From: a virus
Length of the DNA: 26,435 nt
Strand: one strand, 5' to 3'
IMG/VR virus record: IMGVR_UViG_3300009408_000028
Coordinates: 1-26,435 of that record
In this document: in pieces, positions 5,894 through 11,477 of the stretch
Numbering within the stretch: position 1 is the stretch's first letter
Layout of the letters: each line of letters begins with the position of its first letter
The notes under the pieces: model-generated
The model's database searches: none
Told to the model about the DNA's origin: nothing
The model's input: the letters and a program-made list of their open reading frames with translations, nothing else
Position numbers and translations under genes: made by a program

Positions 5894-6018
5894 AAAACTC
5901 GCTCACGGAGCTGTGGCGACTCCTGGAAAAGAATTCTCGAAAAGTTCGGTTTTGCCGTTTACAAGTGTGAAGATCCTGGTATAATGAACTCTCACAAGCA
6001 ACACCAACGGAGACAACA
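5894..6018 (+). promoter_or_regulatory. Promoter cassette P3
   Basis: TATAAT at 5981-5986 sits in CCTGGTATAAT (extended -10), with TTGCCGTTTACA upstream containing the -35 candidate. The left arm is GAATTCTCGAA and the right arm GTGTGAAGATC, so the inverted repeat is degraded relative to P2. The leader reads CTCTCACAAGCA then CGGAGACAACA before the ATG. The cassette is preceded at 5894 by a diverged copy of the AAAACTCG...GGAGC motif of the palindrome, followed by GGCGACTCCTGGAAAAG, a segment shared with P1 and P5. Confidence 0.8.
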
Positions 6019-6498
6019 ATGACAACTTTCATGACGCAAACTGAACTCGACGCTTGGAGCAAGCTGAATGACGTGTTTGATGTTGTCAGCAGCATCTGCA
6101 GTGACGGTGACATCCTTAATGAGAGCGAAGAGCTTTCTGACGGCTTTCCGCGAACTGTCGAGTATATGGTTGAGCTTGAAGACAGCGGCGACAAGACCTT
6201 CTACGCCCACTACGAGTACGATTGCGACGCTGGTATTACTTACGCAGACGCGATTATCGTCGAGCGCATGCGTGCTATCGTGTGTGGCTTGACTGACGAC
6301 AATTGGACTGTCGAGCACAAGACAACTCCTAAAGGTCGTTTGGTTAAGACCTTCCGTTGCGACCACGGCGACTCAAGCATCAGATCAGTTTACCGCTCAC
6401 TGAAGCAAGCGCGTGACGCTCACGAGAATGGTCATCCAGAAAAGTATGCGGAAAGAATCTTCGAAAAGTCGTTTATTTCTCCGAAGATTCTGGTATAA
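6019..6498 (+). CDS. Acidic hypothetical protein ending inside the next promoter (159 aa)
   Basis: The ATG at 6019 follows the P3 leader. The product is acidic and mixed alpha/beta, with FPRTVEYMVELEDSGDKTFY as a probable strand pair. Residues about 95-135 (WTVEHKTTPKGRLVKTF, then RSVYRSLKQARDA) resemble the C-terminal domain of the protein at 6966 (WTLTVKVTPKGRAVKTW, then FRSLKTAQAA), so the two share a small domain. The last about 19 residues are encoded by the next promoter cassette, and the stop TAA at 6496-6498 is part of its TATAAT. The same cassette after gene 4769 follows a normal stop, so this gene seems to have lost its original end. Confidence 0.7.
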   Translation: MTTFMTQTELDAWSKLNDVFDVVSSICSDGDILNESEELSDGFPRTVEYMVELEDSGDKTFYAHYEYDCDAGITYADAIIVERMRAIVCGLTDDNWTVEHKTTPKGRLVKTFRCDHGDSSIRSVYRSLKQARDAHENGHPEKYAERIFEKSFISPKILV

Positions 6499-6541
6499 TG
6501 AACTCTCACAAGCAACGTCAACCACAACAACGGAGACAGCC
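6441..6541 (+). promoter_or_regulatory. Promoter cassette P4, embedded in the 3' end of a gene
   Basis: TATAAT lies at 6494-6499 in TCTGGTATAAT. The inverted repeat GAATCTTCGAA (6455-6465) / TCCGAAGATTC (6480-6490) matches at 10 of 11 positions. The cassette starts AAAAGTATGCGG as P2 does. The leader CTCTCACAAGCAA then ACAACAACGGAGACAGCC precedes ATG 6542. The upstream coding frame runs through the cassette and ends in its -10 box. Confidence 0.85.
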
Positions 6542-6832
6542 ATGAACAACAACTTCGACCTTCAAGTTTGGAGCTACAAGCATGAGCTTGCTGATCCAGC
6601 TGGCATGACGCTCAAAGAGCGGCGGAAGAACGTAGTCGCGGCTGGCTGGGGAATCGGTTGCAACCGCTCAGGGGATTGGCTGATTGAAGACGGTTACGCT
6701 ACAGAGCGTGACGCGGAAGAGGGTTTGGCCCGCGTCATGAGCGGAGAGCGTAGCCTCGATGATGAAGCCATTTGGGTCTACTACAACTGGAACGCTGGTT
6801 CTTGTCCTTGCTATGAGTGCAACGGTAAGTGA
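6542..6832 (+). CDS. Hypothetical protein with C-terminal CPCYECNGK (96 aa)
   Basis: The ATG at 6542 follows the P4 leader; the frame's earlier ATG at 6413 is inside the upstream gene. The 96-aa product contains KHELADPAGMTLKERRKNVV, then VAAGWGIGCNRSGDWLIEDG, and ends with C-x-C-x2-C (SCPCYECNGK), possibly half of a metal site or a dimeric zinc clasp. The DWLIEDGYATERDAEEGLA stretch suggests a small alpha/beta fold. No family is recognised. It forms its own transcription unit between P4 and the hairpin at 6845. Confidence 0.7.
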   Translation: MNNNFDLQVWSYKHELADPAGMTLKERRKNVVAAGWGIGCNRSGDWLIEDGYATERDAEEGLARVMSGERSLDDEAIWVYYNWNAGSCPCYECNGK

Positions 6833-6844
6833 GAAAAGTTTTGG

Positions 6845-6873
6845 CGCAAGCGCTTGTTGTTTAAGCGCTTGCG
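6845..6873 (+). terminator. Perfect 11-bp stem hairpin after gene 6542
   Basis: CGCAAGCGCTT (6845-6855) and AAGCGCTTGCG (6863-6873) pair perfectly around a 7-nt GTTGTTT loop. It starts 12 bases after the stop at 6832 and precedes the next promoter cassette. No T tract follows, so it is either a weak terminator, an RNA-stabilising end or a protein site. The AGCGCTT palindromes echo those in the 4154-4658 palindrome. Confidence 0.5.
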
Positions 6874-6877
6874 TCGA

Positions 6878-6965
6878 CTCCAGGAAAGAATTCTCGAAAA
6901 GCCGTTTATTTCTCCGAAGATTCTGGTATAATGAACTCTCACAAGCAGCAACAACGGAGACAACA
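6878..6965 (+). promoter_or_regulatory. Promoter cassette P5
   Basis: TATAAT lies at 6927-6932 in TCTGGTATAAT. The right arm TCCGAAGATTC is intact (6913-6923) and the left arm is GAATTCTCGAA (6888-6898), as in P3. The segment between the arms is shorter than in P2/P4. The leader CTCTCACAAGCA, then ACAACGGAGACAACA, precedes ATG 6966. The upstream GACTCCAGGAAAG is shared with P3. Confidence 0.82.
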
Positions 6966-8357
6966 ATGAACACTTTTACCCGCCAGCTGAACACCGCCGA
7001 TTATGCTGCGCTCATTAGCATGACCAACAGAGTCAACAAGCGGATCGACAGAGTCAACAAGGCGCACACGCTGTTCGACAATGTCGCGCTTGTCCACAAT
7101 TCAGCAGAAGCGGTCATGGGCATCGACGGCAAGCGCGAAGTCATTCACACTGTGACCGTAACCGTCCCCACGACCGAAGCGATCTGCCGTCCCGGTTACG
7201 CACTGCTTGCTATCATTACTAATGCAGACGAGACAAGCCTTAAAGACGGTGACAAAAACCGCCTTGTGTCCCGCGTCAATAGCACGGACGTCAACCTTTC
7301 CTGGACGCGGACTTGCAAGCCAACTTGCTATGAGTGCGGTCGCGCAGTTCACCGCAAACGCTTGTTTGCCGTTGCCACGCCGAGTGGCATGGTTGAGCTC
7401 TTTGGGGGCAAGTGCGTCGAAGCGTTCATTCCGAAAGGCAACACGAGCTACTTGAATATCCTCGAAGAGGTGTGCGCCTTCGAGAATCTTCCAGCTGGTT
7501 TTGGTGGCAATGATCCTTGGCACTACAGCGTTAAAGATGTTCTGCAAGTTACGGCACAGTGGCTGACCATTGCGCCGTTTGTTCGGTCGGGTGAAGACAA
7601 TTCGACGCGTGACTGCGTTCAGCACGTGCTTGACTTTGGTGGCATGTGCAAGAGCACTAACTGCTACATCTGTCAAGAGTGGCCTAAGCACGGCTTGACT
7701 GAAGAAGCGGCCGCTAAGATCGCGGACGATGCAAGCGGCTACGCCACAAGTGATAGCTTTGGCAACAGCGACTATGCTGGCAACTTGCGGGCTGTTATTA
7801 ACTGTGGGATCGTGACACCACGCAAAATGGGCTTGGCCGTCTCGGCCGTCTCCGTTTGGAACCGTGAAGTTGAGCGCAAGATCATGGAGCAAGCAGAAGT
7901 CAACGGCGGCTACATTGACGAGAATGTTGGAGACAAAATCAGCGTTGACGCGACCCTCGTATCTGTGAGAGACGGCGGCGGTATCTACGGCGGCTCGATC
8001 GTCAAGCTGTTGACCGCCAATGGAAAAGTTCTTTGCTGGTTTGCTAGCCGCACGCCTTCCTTTCCGATCGGAGCCAAAGTGCACGTCCTTGCTACCGTCA
8101 AGCGCAAAGACGAGTTCAGAGGCCAGCCGAGTAACCTAATCACTCGTGCAAAGCTGACTACGGCAGCGCCTGAGACGGTCAAGCCTGCTAAACCAGCCGC
8201 CGTGAAAGTGCCTGCGGCGTCCGTGACTGATCTTCCCGAAGGTTGGACCCTTACCGTCAAGGTCACGCCGAAAGGTCGCGCTGTCAAGACGTGGCGTAGT
8301 CCTGAAGGCAAGGCTTTCCGTTCACTCAAAACCGCTCAAGCCGCTTGGGAAGCTTGA
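6966..8357 (+). CDS. Zinc-binding/OB-fold-like protein with MBD-like C-terminus (463 aa)
   Basis: The start is ATG 6966 after the P5 leader; an in-frame ATG at 6759 is inside the previous gene. Residues 117-150 hold a Cys cluster (CKPTCYECG ... FGGKC) typical of a zinc ribbon, and C228-C236 (CKSTNCYIC) may be a second site. Residues about 320-400 (VGDKISVDATLVSVRDGGG, then KVHVLATVKRKDEFRGQP) look like an OB-fold barrel, as in many phage nucleic-acid-binding proteins. After a Pro/Ala/Lys linker, residues 423-463 (LPEGWTLTVKV, then WRSPEGKAFRSLKTAQAAW) resemble the methyl-CpG-binding-domain consensus GW...SPxGKxFRS. The overall family is unrecognised; nucleic-acid binding is inference. It is by far the largest early-region protein. 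Confidence 0.75.
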   Translation: MNTFTRQLNTADYAALISMTNRVNKRIDRVNKAHTLFDNVALVHNSAEAVMGIDGKREVIHTVTVTVPTTEAICRPGYALLAIITNADETSLKDGDKNRLVSRVNSTDVNLSWTRTCKPTCYECGRAVHRKRLFAVATPSGMVELFGGKCVEAFIPKGNTSYLNILEEVCAFENLPAGFGGNDPWHYSVKDVLQVTAQWLTIAPFVRSGEDNSTRDCVQHVLDFGGMCKSTNCYICQEWPKHGLTEEAAAKIADDASGYATSDSFGNSDYAGNLRAVINCGIVTPRKMGLAVSAVSVWNREVERKIMEQAEVNGGYIDENVGDKISVDATLVSVRDGGGIYGGSIVKLLTANGKVLCWFASRTPSFPIGAKVHVLATVKRKDEFRGQPSNLITRAKLTTAAPETVKPAKPAAVKVPAASVTDLPEGWTLTVKVTPKGRAVKTWRSPEGKAFRSLKTAQAAWEA

Positions 8358-8379
8358 GCAAAAGAGTCTTTGAATAGCG

Positions 8380-8438
8380 GCGTTTTTGTGCATGGCTTTT
8401 AGTATAATGGATCCGTGCAGCAAACTGAGGAAACAGCT
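8380..8438 (+). promoter_or_regulatory. Promoter P6 and leader of the small-gene operon
   Basis: A perfect TATAAT lies at 8403-8408, with a poor T-rich -35 (GCGTTT or CGTTTT at 8380-8386). The inverted repeat and leader of cassettes P1-P5 are absent, so it is probably controlled differently. The ribosome site GAGGAAA (8427-8433) precedes ATG 8439. The next twelve genes have no other obvious promoter. Confidence 0.65.
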
Positions 8439-8567
8439 ATGACACCCAAGACTATGCAATGCGAGGCCTGCGCACTCAAGTGGGAGTGCGTTTACTTTGA
8501 GCGGCATGGCGCTATGCTTGACGCGTGGTGCTTCAAGCGCATGTCATTACGTTCATTGGAGGTTTGA
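8439..8567 (+). CDS. Very small Cys-rich protein (42 aa)
   Basis: ATG 8439 lies 30 bases after the P6 -10 box, with GAGGAAA as ribosome site. The 42-aa product has a C-x2-C pair (QCEACALKWEC) and a later WCFKRM, giving four Cys suitable for one zinc or iron-sulfur site. It ends LEV-TGA, two bases before the next ATG, so it is the first gene of the 8439-11980 operon. No family is recognised. Confidence 0.6.
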   Translation: MTPKTMQCEACALKWECVYFERHGAMLDAWCFKRMSLRSLEV

Positions 8568-8569
8568 CA

Positions 8570-8746
8570 ATGTCAGGCGTTTCACCGCTTGCTGCTGCGG
8601 TCATGTGTGGCCAGAAAGACCACCAGCTTCTTGAGCTGATTGATCGCATGGAAGCACTGAACGATCCGCGCAACGGTGGACTTTCCGTTGGAGAGCTTCA
8701 TACGCTCTATGTTCTGTACTGTCGACTGGACTTTTTGACGAGGTGA
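8570..8746 (+). CDS. Small hypothetical protein (58 aa)
   Basis: The ATG at 8570 follows TTGGAGGTTTGACA, with GGAGG seven bases upstream. That site decides this start over the longer frame from 8525, which overlaps the 42-aa gene. The 58-aa product is helical (HQLLELIDRMEALNDPRN, then VGELHTLYVLYCRLDFL). Nothing specific is recognised. It lies two bases after gene 8439 and seven bases before 8754, in a compact operon. Confidence 0.65.
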   Translation: MSGVSPLAAAVMCGQKDHQLLELIDRMEALNDPRNGGLSVGELHTLYVLYCRLDFLTR

Positions 8747-8753
8747 CAAGACA

Positions 8754-9596
8754 ATGACCGACAACGCTTCAGCTCCGCACTACGGCTCGCTGATTGAGCT
8801 GGCTGTGAAGCTCCAGACTGAATCCAAACATGGTTTTGCGATTGAGCTCAGCTTGGATTGCGGACACATTCAGCTCATGAACTACATTCCCATCTGGTGG
8901 GACCGCAAGAGCCCAGCAACGCAAGTCAGTAAGCCGCGCTATATTGACGGGCAGCGAGTTCGAGCCCGCTGTTCAGCCTGCCGCACTTCGTGCACTTCTT
9001 GCAAGTCCTGCTTGCCAGCGGGCTCGAAGCCAGGTCTCTGCACGAAGTGCGCCGAGCCGGGTTGGTATGAGGTGACCAAAGACTTCACGCTTGCGGACCT
9101 TGCAGACTATTCTGCGCAGGAAGTTGCGATCGCTGGTAGCGGTATCACAGCGTCGAAGATGGGCTGTGTTAAGTGCGGCAAGCCGACAGAACCCGCTGCC
9201 GGCTATGAACATTGCCCCGATTGCGCAGCACAGCTTACCGCAGCAATGGCTGCGATTACCCTTCCAAGCGCTGACGGCTACGACGCCAAGGCTGATATGG
9301 ACAACGTGCTTGAGGGCGGTCCGTGTCCTGGATGTGGACGGCGAATTGATCGCGCTGCTGGGTTTCCTGAAATGGAGAACTTCAACTGGTGCGACGACTG
9401 CGACGGTCTCGGGCTTGAGTGGCGAGAAGGTCGCTGGTTTCGACAGCCGCTCACTTCCAGGAAAGCGCCTCGTATGCCTGTTGACGTCGAGACGTTGCAG
9501 CGAAGTTTGCGCGGTCTTCGGAGTGGCTTTGCGGCATGTGTCAGCAAAGCTGGAAGTGGCTCGACTTGCTCAGAAGCTCAAGGAGCTCGGTTATGA
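8754..9596 (+). CDS. Multi-zinc-ribbon protein, possible frameshift near the C-terminus
   Basis: The 280-aa frame starts at ATG 8754 and holds repeated zinc-ribbon pairs: C36-G-H with C73/C76, a Cys-dense stretch C80-C99 (CTSCKSC, CTKC), then C138-C141 with C154-C157 (CVKCG ... HCPDC), and C191-C194 with C213-C216 (CPGCG ... WCDDCDG). This suggests three or more tandem zinc ribbons, probably for nucleic-acid or protein contacts. The last about 17 residues (AGSGSTCSEAQGARL) look non-native. The +1 frame at the same place reads AKLEVARLAQKLKELGYEAD and stops at 9606, overlapping the next start by 14 nt. Either ending overlaps gene 9593, so I give the uninterrupted frame and flag the alternative. 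Confidence 0.65.
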   Translation: MTDNASAPHYGSLIELAVKLQTESKHGFAIELSLDCGHIQLMNYIPIWWDRKSPATQVSKPRYIDGQRVRARCSACRTSCTSCKSCLPAGSKPGLCTKCAEPGWYEVTKDFTLADLADYSAQEVAIAGSGITASKMGCVKCGKPTEPAAGYEHCPDCAAQLTAAMAAITLPSADGYDAKADMDNVLEGGPCPGCGRRIDRAAGFPEMENFNWCDDCDGLGLEWREGRWFRQPLTSRKAPRMPVDVETLQRSLRGLRSGFAACVSKAGSGSTCSEAQGARL

Positions 9597-9763
9597 GGCT
9601 GACTGACTTGCAGGCTGCGGCTAGCTTCCTTCGCGGCGCCGCAAGCGACACAGAGCGTATGGCACGACGACAGAAGCTCATGGAGCTGGACTATACGATC
9701 ATGCGGGTCAAAGCCGCGCTTGTGCGGCTGGAGGAGGTTCGTGATGCGCGTTATAAAGGGTGA
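9593..9763 (+). CDS. Small helical protein (56 aa)
   Basis: ATG 9593 overlaps the upstream stop (ATGA) and has AAGGAG about eight bases upstream, which decides against the longer frame from 9536. The product is a single charged helical hairpin (LTDLQAAASFLRGAASDTER, then RQKLMELDYTIMRVKAALVR). It overlaps the macro-domain gene by 20 nt. No family is recognised. Confidence 0.6.
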   Translation: MRLTDLQAAASFLRGAASDTERMARRQKLMELDYTIMRVKAALVRLEEVRDARYKG

Positions 9764-10241
9764 CTTGATCGCATTGGCTCAGGCTGGTGAGTTTGACTTG
9801 ATCGTGCATGGCTGCAACTGTTTCTGCTCGTTTGGCGCTGGAATCGCGTTACAGATCCGCAAGACCTTTCCAGAAGCGTGGGAATCGGACAAAGCCAGCG
9901 TCAAAGGGGCTGAAGGGAAGCTTGGGACCGTTGATTTTGTGCCTTGCATGCCGCCGAGTGGGTCGTTTGTTGTGGTAGGGAACGCATACACGCAATTCCG
10001 CTATTGGGGCAAAAGGCCCAAGACGGACTACGGTGCTTTGCGAGCATGTTTCCGTGAAGTGAAGCAGCTTTGCGATGACCACCGAAAGACCTATGGCGCT
10101 GCGGTTCCACTGCGAATTGGGTATCCGAGGATCGGTGCTGGGCTTGGCGGTGGTGACTGGGCCTACATTGCTCGAATCATTGACGAAGAGTTGGACCACG
10201 AAAACCATACGCTAGTGGAGTACGAGAAGGAGCGACAATGA
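9744..10241 (+). CDS. Macro-domain protein (ADP-ribose hydrolase-like)
   Basis: The start is ATG 9744 with GGAGGAGG nine bases upstream; the frame also opens at 9720, inside the previous gene. The 165-aa product is one macro domain: MRVIKGDLIALA at the start, HGCNCFCSFGAGIALQIRKT (residues 22-41, the ADP-ribose-binding loop with GAGIA), a VVVGNAYTQ strand, and YPRIGAGLGGGDWAYI (127-142, second ligand loop). The RIGxGLxGxDW form is closest to the TARG1/OARD1, DarG and Poa1p-like branch. These enzymes remove ADP-ribose from proteins or DNA or hydrolyse ADP-ribose-1''-phosphate. In a phage, reversal of host ADP-ribosylation defences or NAD metabolism is plausible, but that is inference. It is coupled to genes on both sides. 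Confidence 0.9.
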   Translation: MRVIKGDLIALAQAGEFDLIVHGCNCFCSFGAGIALQIRKTFPEAWESDKASVKGAEGKLGTVDFVPCMPPSGSFVVVGNAYTQFRYWGKRPKTDYGALRACFREVKQLCDDHRKTYGAAVPLRIGYPRIGAGLGGGDWAYIARIIDEELDHENHTLVEYEKERQ

Positions 10242-10507
10242 GGACAGACGCACTGGAAGATATTGAGCTGTTGAGAATTCGAAAACGGCGTAAGAAAAGC
10301 AAACAGCCGCCGAGCAAAGCCGTCGAGCGCGAGATAGCTAGCCGAGGCCTTGAAGTGTTTGATTGTAAGAACTGTGGTCCGCGAGTGCCTTGCTTTGCCT
10401 ATGCGCTGGCAAACGGCTACGTTCGGCGCTTCTGCAGAGCCTGTATGGTCACCAGGAATGCGAGTTATAGAGCTCGTAAGAGAGGCAAGAAAGATGGAAC
10501 TACGTGA
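10238..10507 (+). CDS. Small treble-clef/zinc-finger-like protein (89 aa)
   Basis: ATG 10238 overlaps the macro-domain stop (ATGA). Residues 1-35 are very basic (RIRKRRKKSKQPPSKAVER). Then come CKNCG and FCRACMVTRNASYRARKRG, two C-x2-C pairs about 22 residues apart followed by a basic helix. That layout is like the treble-clef knuckle found at the front of many phage HNH and endonuclease VII proteins (C-x2-C ... C-x2-C ... N-x2-Y-R). No catalytic HNH residues follow, so nucleic-acid binding is more likely than nuclease activity. Confidence 0.65.
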   Translation: MRTDALEDIELLRIRKRRKKSKQPPSKAVEREIASRGLEVFDCKNCGPRVPCFAYALANGYVRRFCRACMVTRNASYRARKRGKKDGTT

Positions 10508-10697
10508 AAAGCGAGCGCTTAAGTTCGCGCTAGTGCGGTTGAAGCTGCACGCTGAACAAAGCGACCGGTTGGTCGTAATGAATGCTTACACTGGTTGTCG
10601 GTGCGGCGGGAAATGTCCGCGGTGTGCACCTGTCGTCAAGGCTGCAAAATTCGTGACGTTGGAACGTCTCCTGAGGTTGGTCGATGAGTCGATGTGA
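10494..10697 (+). CDS. Small Cys-cluster protein (67 aa)
   Basis: ATG 10494 overlaps the previous gene by 14 nt and has AGAGG eight bases upstream; the upstream ATG in this frame (10350) is inside that gene. The product has a basic helix (ELREKRALKFALVRLKLHA) and then a tight cluster, GCRCGGKCPRCAP, with C-x-C-x3-C-x2-C, probably one metal site, and a C-terminal helix. Its stop is overlapped by the next gene. No family is recognised. Confidence 0.6.
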   Translation: MELREKRALKFALVRLKLHAEQSDRLVVMNAYTGCRCGGKCPRCAPVVKAAKFVTLERLLRLVDESM

Positions 10698-11007
10698 GAA
10701 GTGCAAAGGATCTGGACTAGTTCACTGGGCCGATGAGACCAGTCGCAGTTGCTACATCCAGAAATGCGATTGTCGCGAGCCGCTTCGTTTGTTCGAGCCT
10801 GCAGGAGAGGAGGAGTACGGGCGAACGGATGCGCTTGGCTTCCAGGAGGTGGCCAGCGAATATGGGTCCGTGCGCGCTCTTGTCGCTAGCATTATTTGGC
10901 AGGAGGCATGCGACAAGCTGCGTAAGCGGCTTTTCATTTCTGACGAAGAGGCTGGTGCGCTCCTGATGACGATTGGCGCTTGGCTCGAGGAGGCTGATGG
11001 TGATTGA
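10684..11007 (+). CDS. DnaJ-type zinc-motif protein (107 aa)
   Basis: ATG 10684 overlaps the previous stop by 14 nt. The first 30 residues contain CEKCKGSGLVHW, then CYIQKCDC. The CxxCxGxG form is the zinc repeat of DnaJ central domains and of many small phage proteins. The rest is helical (VRALVASIIWQEACDKLRKR and GALLMTIGAWLEEADGD). With only one full CxxCxGxG repeat it is not a complete DnaJ zinc domain. A role in protein or nucleic-acid binding is inference. Confidence 0.65.
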   Translation: MSRCEKCKGSGLVHWADETSRSCYIQKCDCREPLRLFEPAGEEEYGRTDALGFQEVASEYGSVRALVASIIWQEACDKLRKRLFISDEEAGALLMTIGAWLEEADGD

Positions 11008-11449
11008 AAGCGCCATAAAGCAAGCGGCAGCATGGGTTAAGACTGAACGGTGCTTCCCACGAAGTAGGTGGGTAAGCGTTGAAGGAAAGGGCGCTGTTTA
11101 CCTCCGCTGGATGCCGTTTCGGGGGATCGACAGGATCGACGTTGCAACGATCAGCATAGAGGAACGCTTTCGTGGCCGCGGATGGCTCACAGAGCTGTTA
11201 CGAGGCCTGAGTGCTATTCCAGGAGTGAACTGTGTACGACTCGAGAACATTCAGAACCCGCGGCTACTTCGATTTGCGAAATCCTTTGATCTCACTGGAC
11301 GAAGAAGGGTTATCCCAAGCGGGTATTGTGGATCCACCGTTGACTGGGTTGCAGTGGGATCTGGACCAGGAGCGCGAGCCGCTGAATTGCAGGTGGTGCA
11401 AGCGCTACGAACCGATTCCGTGGGGCTGGTTGTTTTATCTCGACAATAA
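10997..11449 (+). CDS. GNAT-like acetyltransferase-fold protein
   Basis: The start is either ATG 10997 (only three bases from GAGGAGG) or GTG 11000 (six bases, better spaced); both overlap the previous gene. The core shows WMPFRGIDRIDVATISIEE, then RFRGRGWLTELLRGL (R-x2-G-x-G/W pyrophosphate-loop-like motif A), then VRLENIQNPRLLRF, matching strand 5 and the helix of GNAT N-acetyltransferases, where N-x2-L/N-P-R follows strand 5. The substrate is unknown. After about residue 115 (DWVAVGSGPGARAAEL) the sequence looks less native, and the overlapping frame 11232-11477 becomes more convincing, so the true C-terminus is uncertain. Confidence 0.65.
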   Translation: MVIESAIKQAAAWVKTERCFPRSRWVSVEGKGAVYLRWMPFRGIDRIDVATISIEERFRGRGWLTELLRGLSAIPGVNCVRLENIQNPRLLRFAKSFDLTGRRRVIPSGYCGSTVDWVAVGSGPGARAAELQVVQALRTDSVGLVVLSRQ

Positions 11450-11477
11450 CGAAAGGGTTTGCAATGGACGACTTTGA
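11232..11477 (+). CDS. Overlapping small Cys protein, start uncertain
   Basis: This frame overlaps the 3' half of the GNAT-like gene by 218 nt. GTG 11232 has AGGAG six bases upstream; a second possible start is GTG 11328. The C-terminal 45 residues look genuinely coding: LQWDLDQEREPLNCRWC, then EPIPWGWLFYL, NNERVCNGRL, giving C-x2-C and a later C like other small zinc proteins nearby. The stop overlaps the next ATG (11464) by 14 nt, the same overlap as several confident gene pairs here, whereas the GNAT frame ends 14 nt before it. It is either a real overlapping gene or the continuation of 10997 after a frameshift. Confidence 0.45.
   Translation: MYDSRTFRTRGYFDLRNPLISLDEEGLSQAGIVDPPLTGLQWDLDQEREPLNCRWCKRYEPIPWGWLFYLDNNERVCNGRL

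Noticed and set aside
7101-8084. Long minus-strand frame (327 aa) opposite the 463-aa gene
   Set aside because: It is a shadow of a confident + strand gene with its own promoter and zinc/OB motifs. No ribosome site or promoter is seen for the minus strand.
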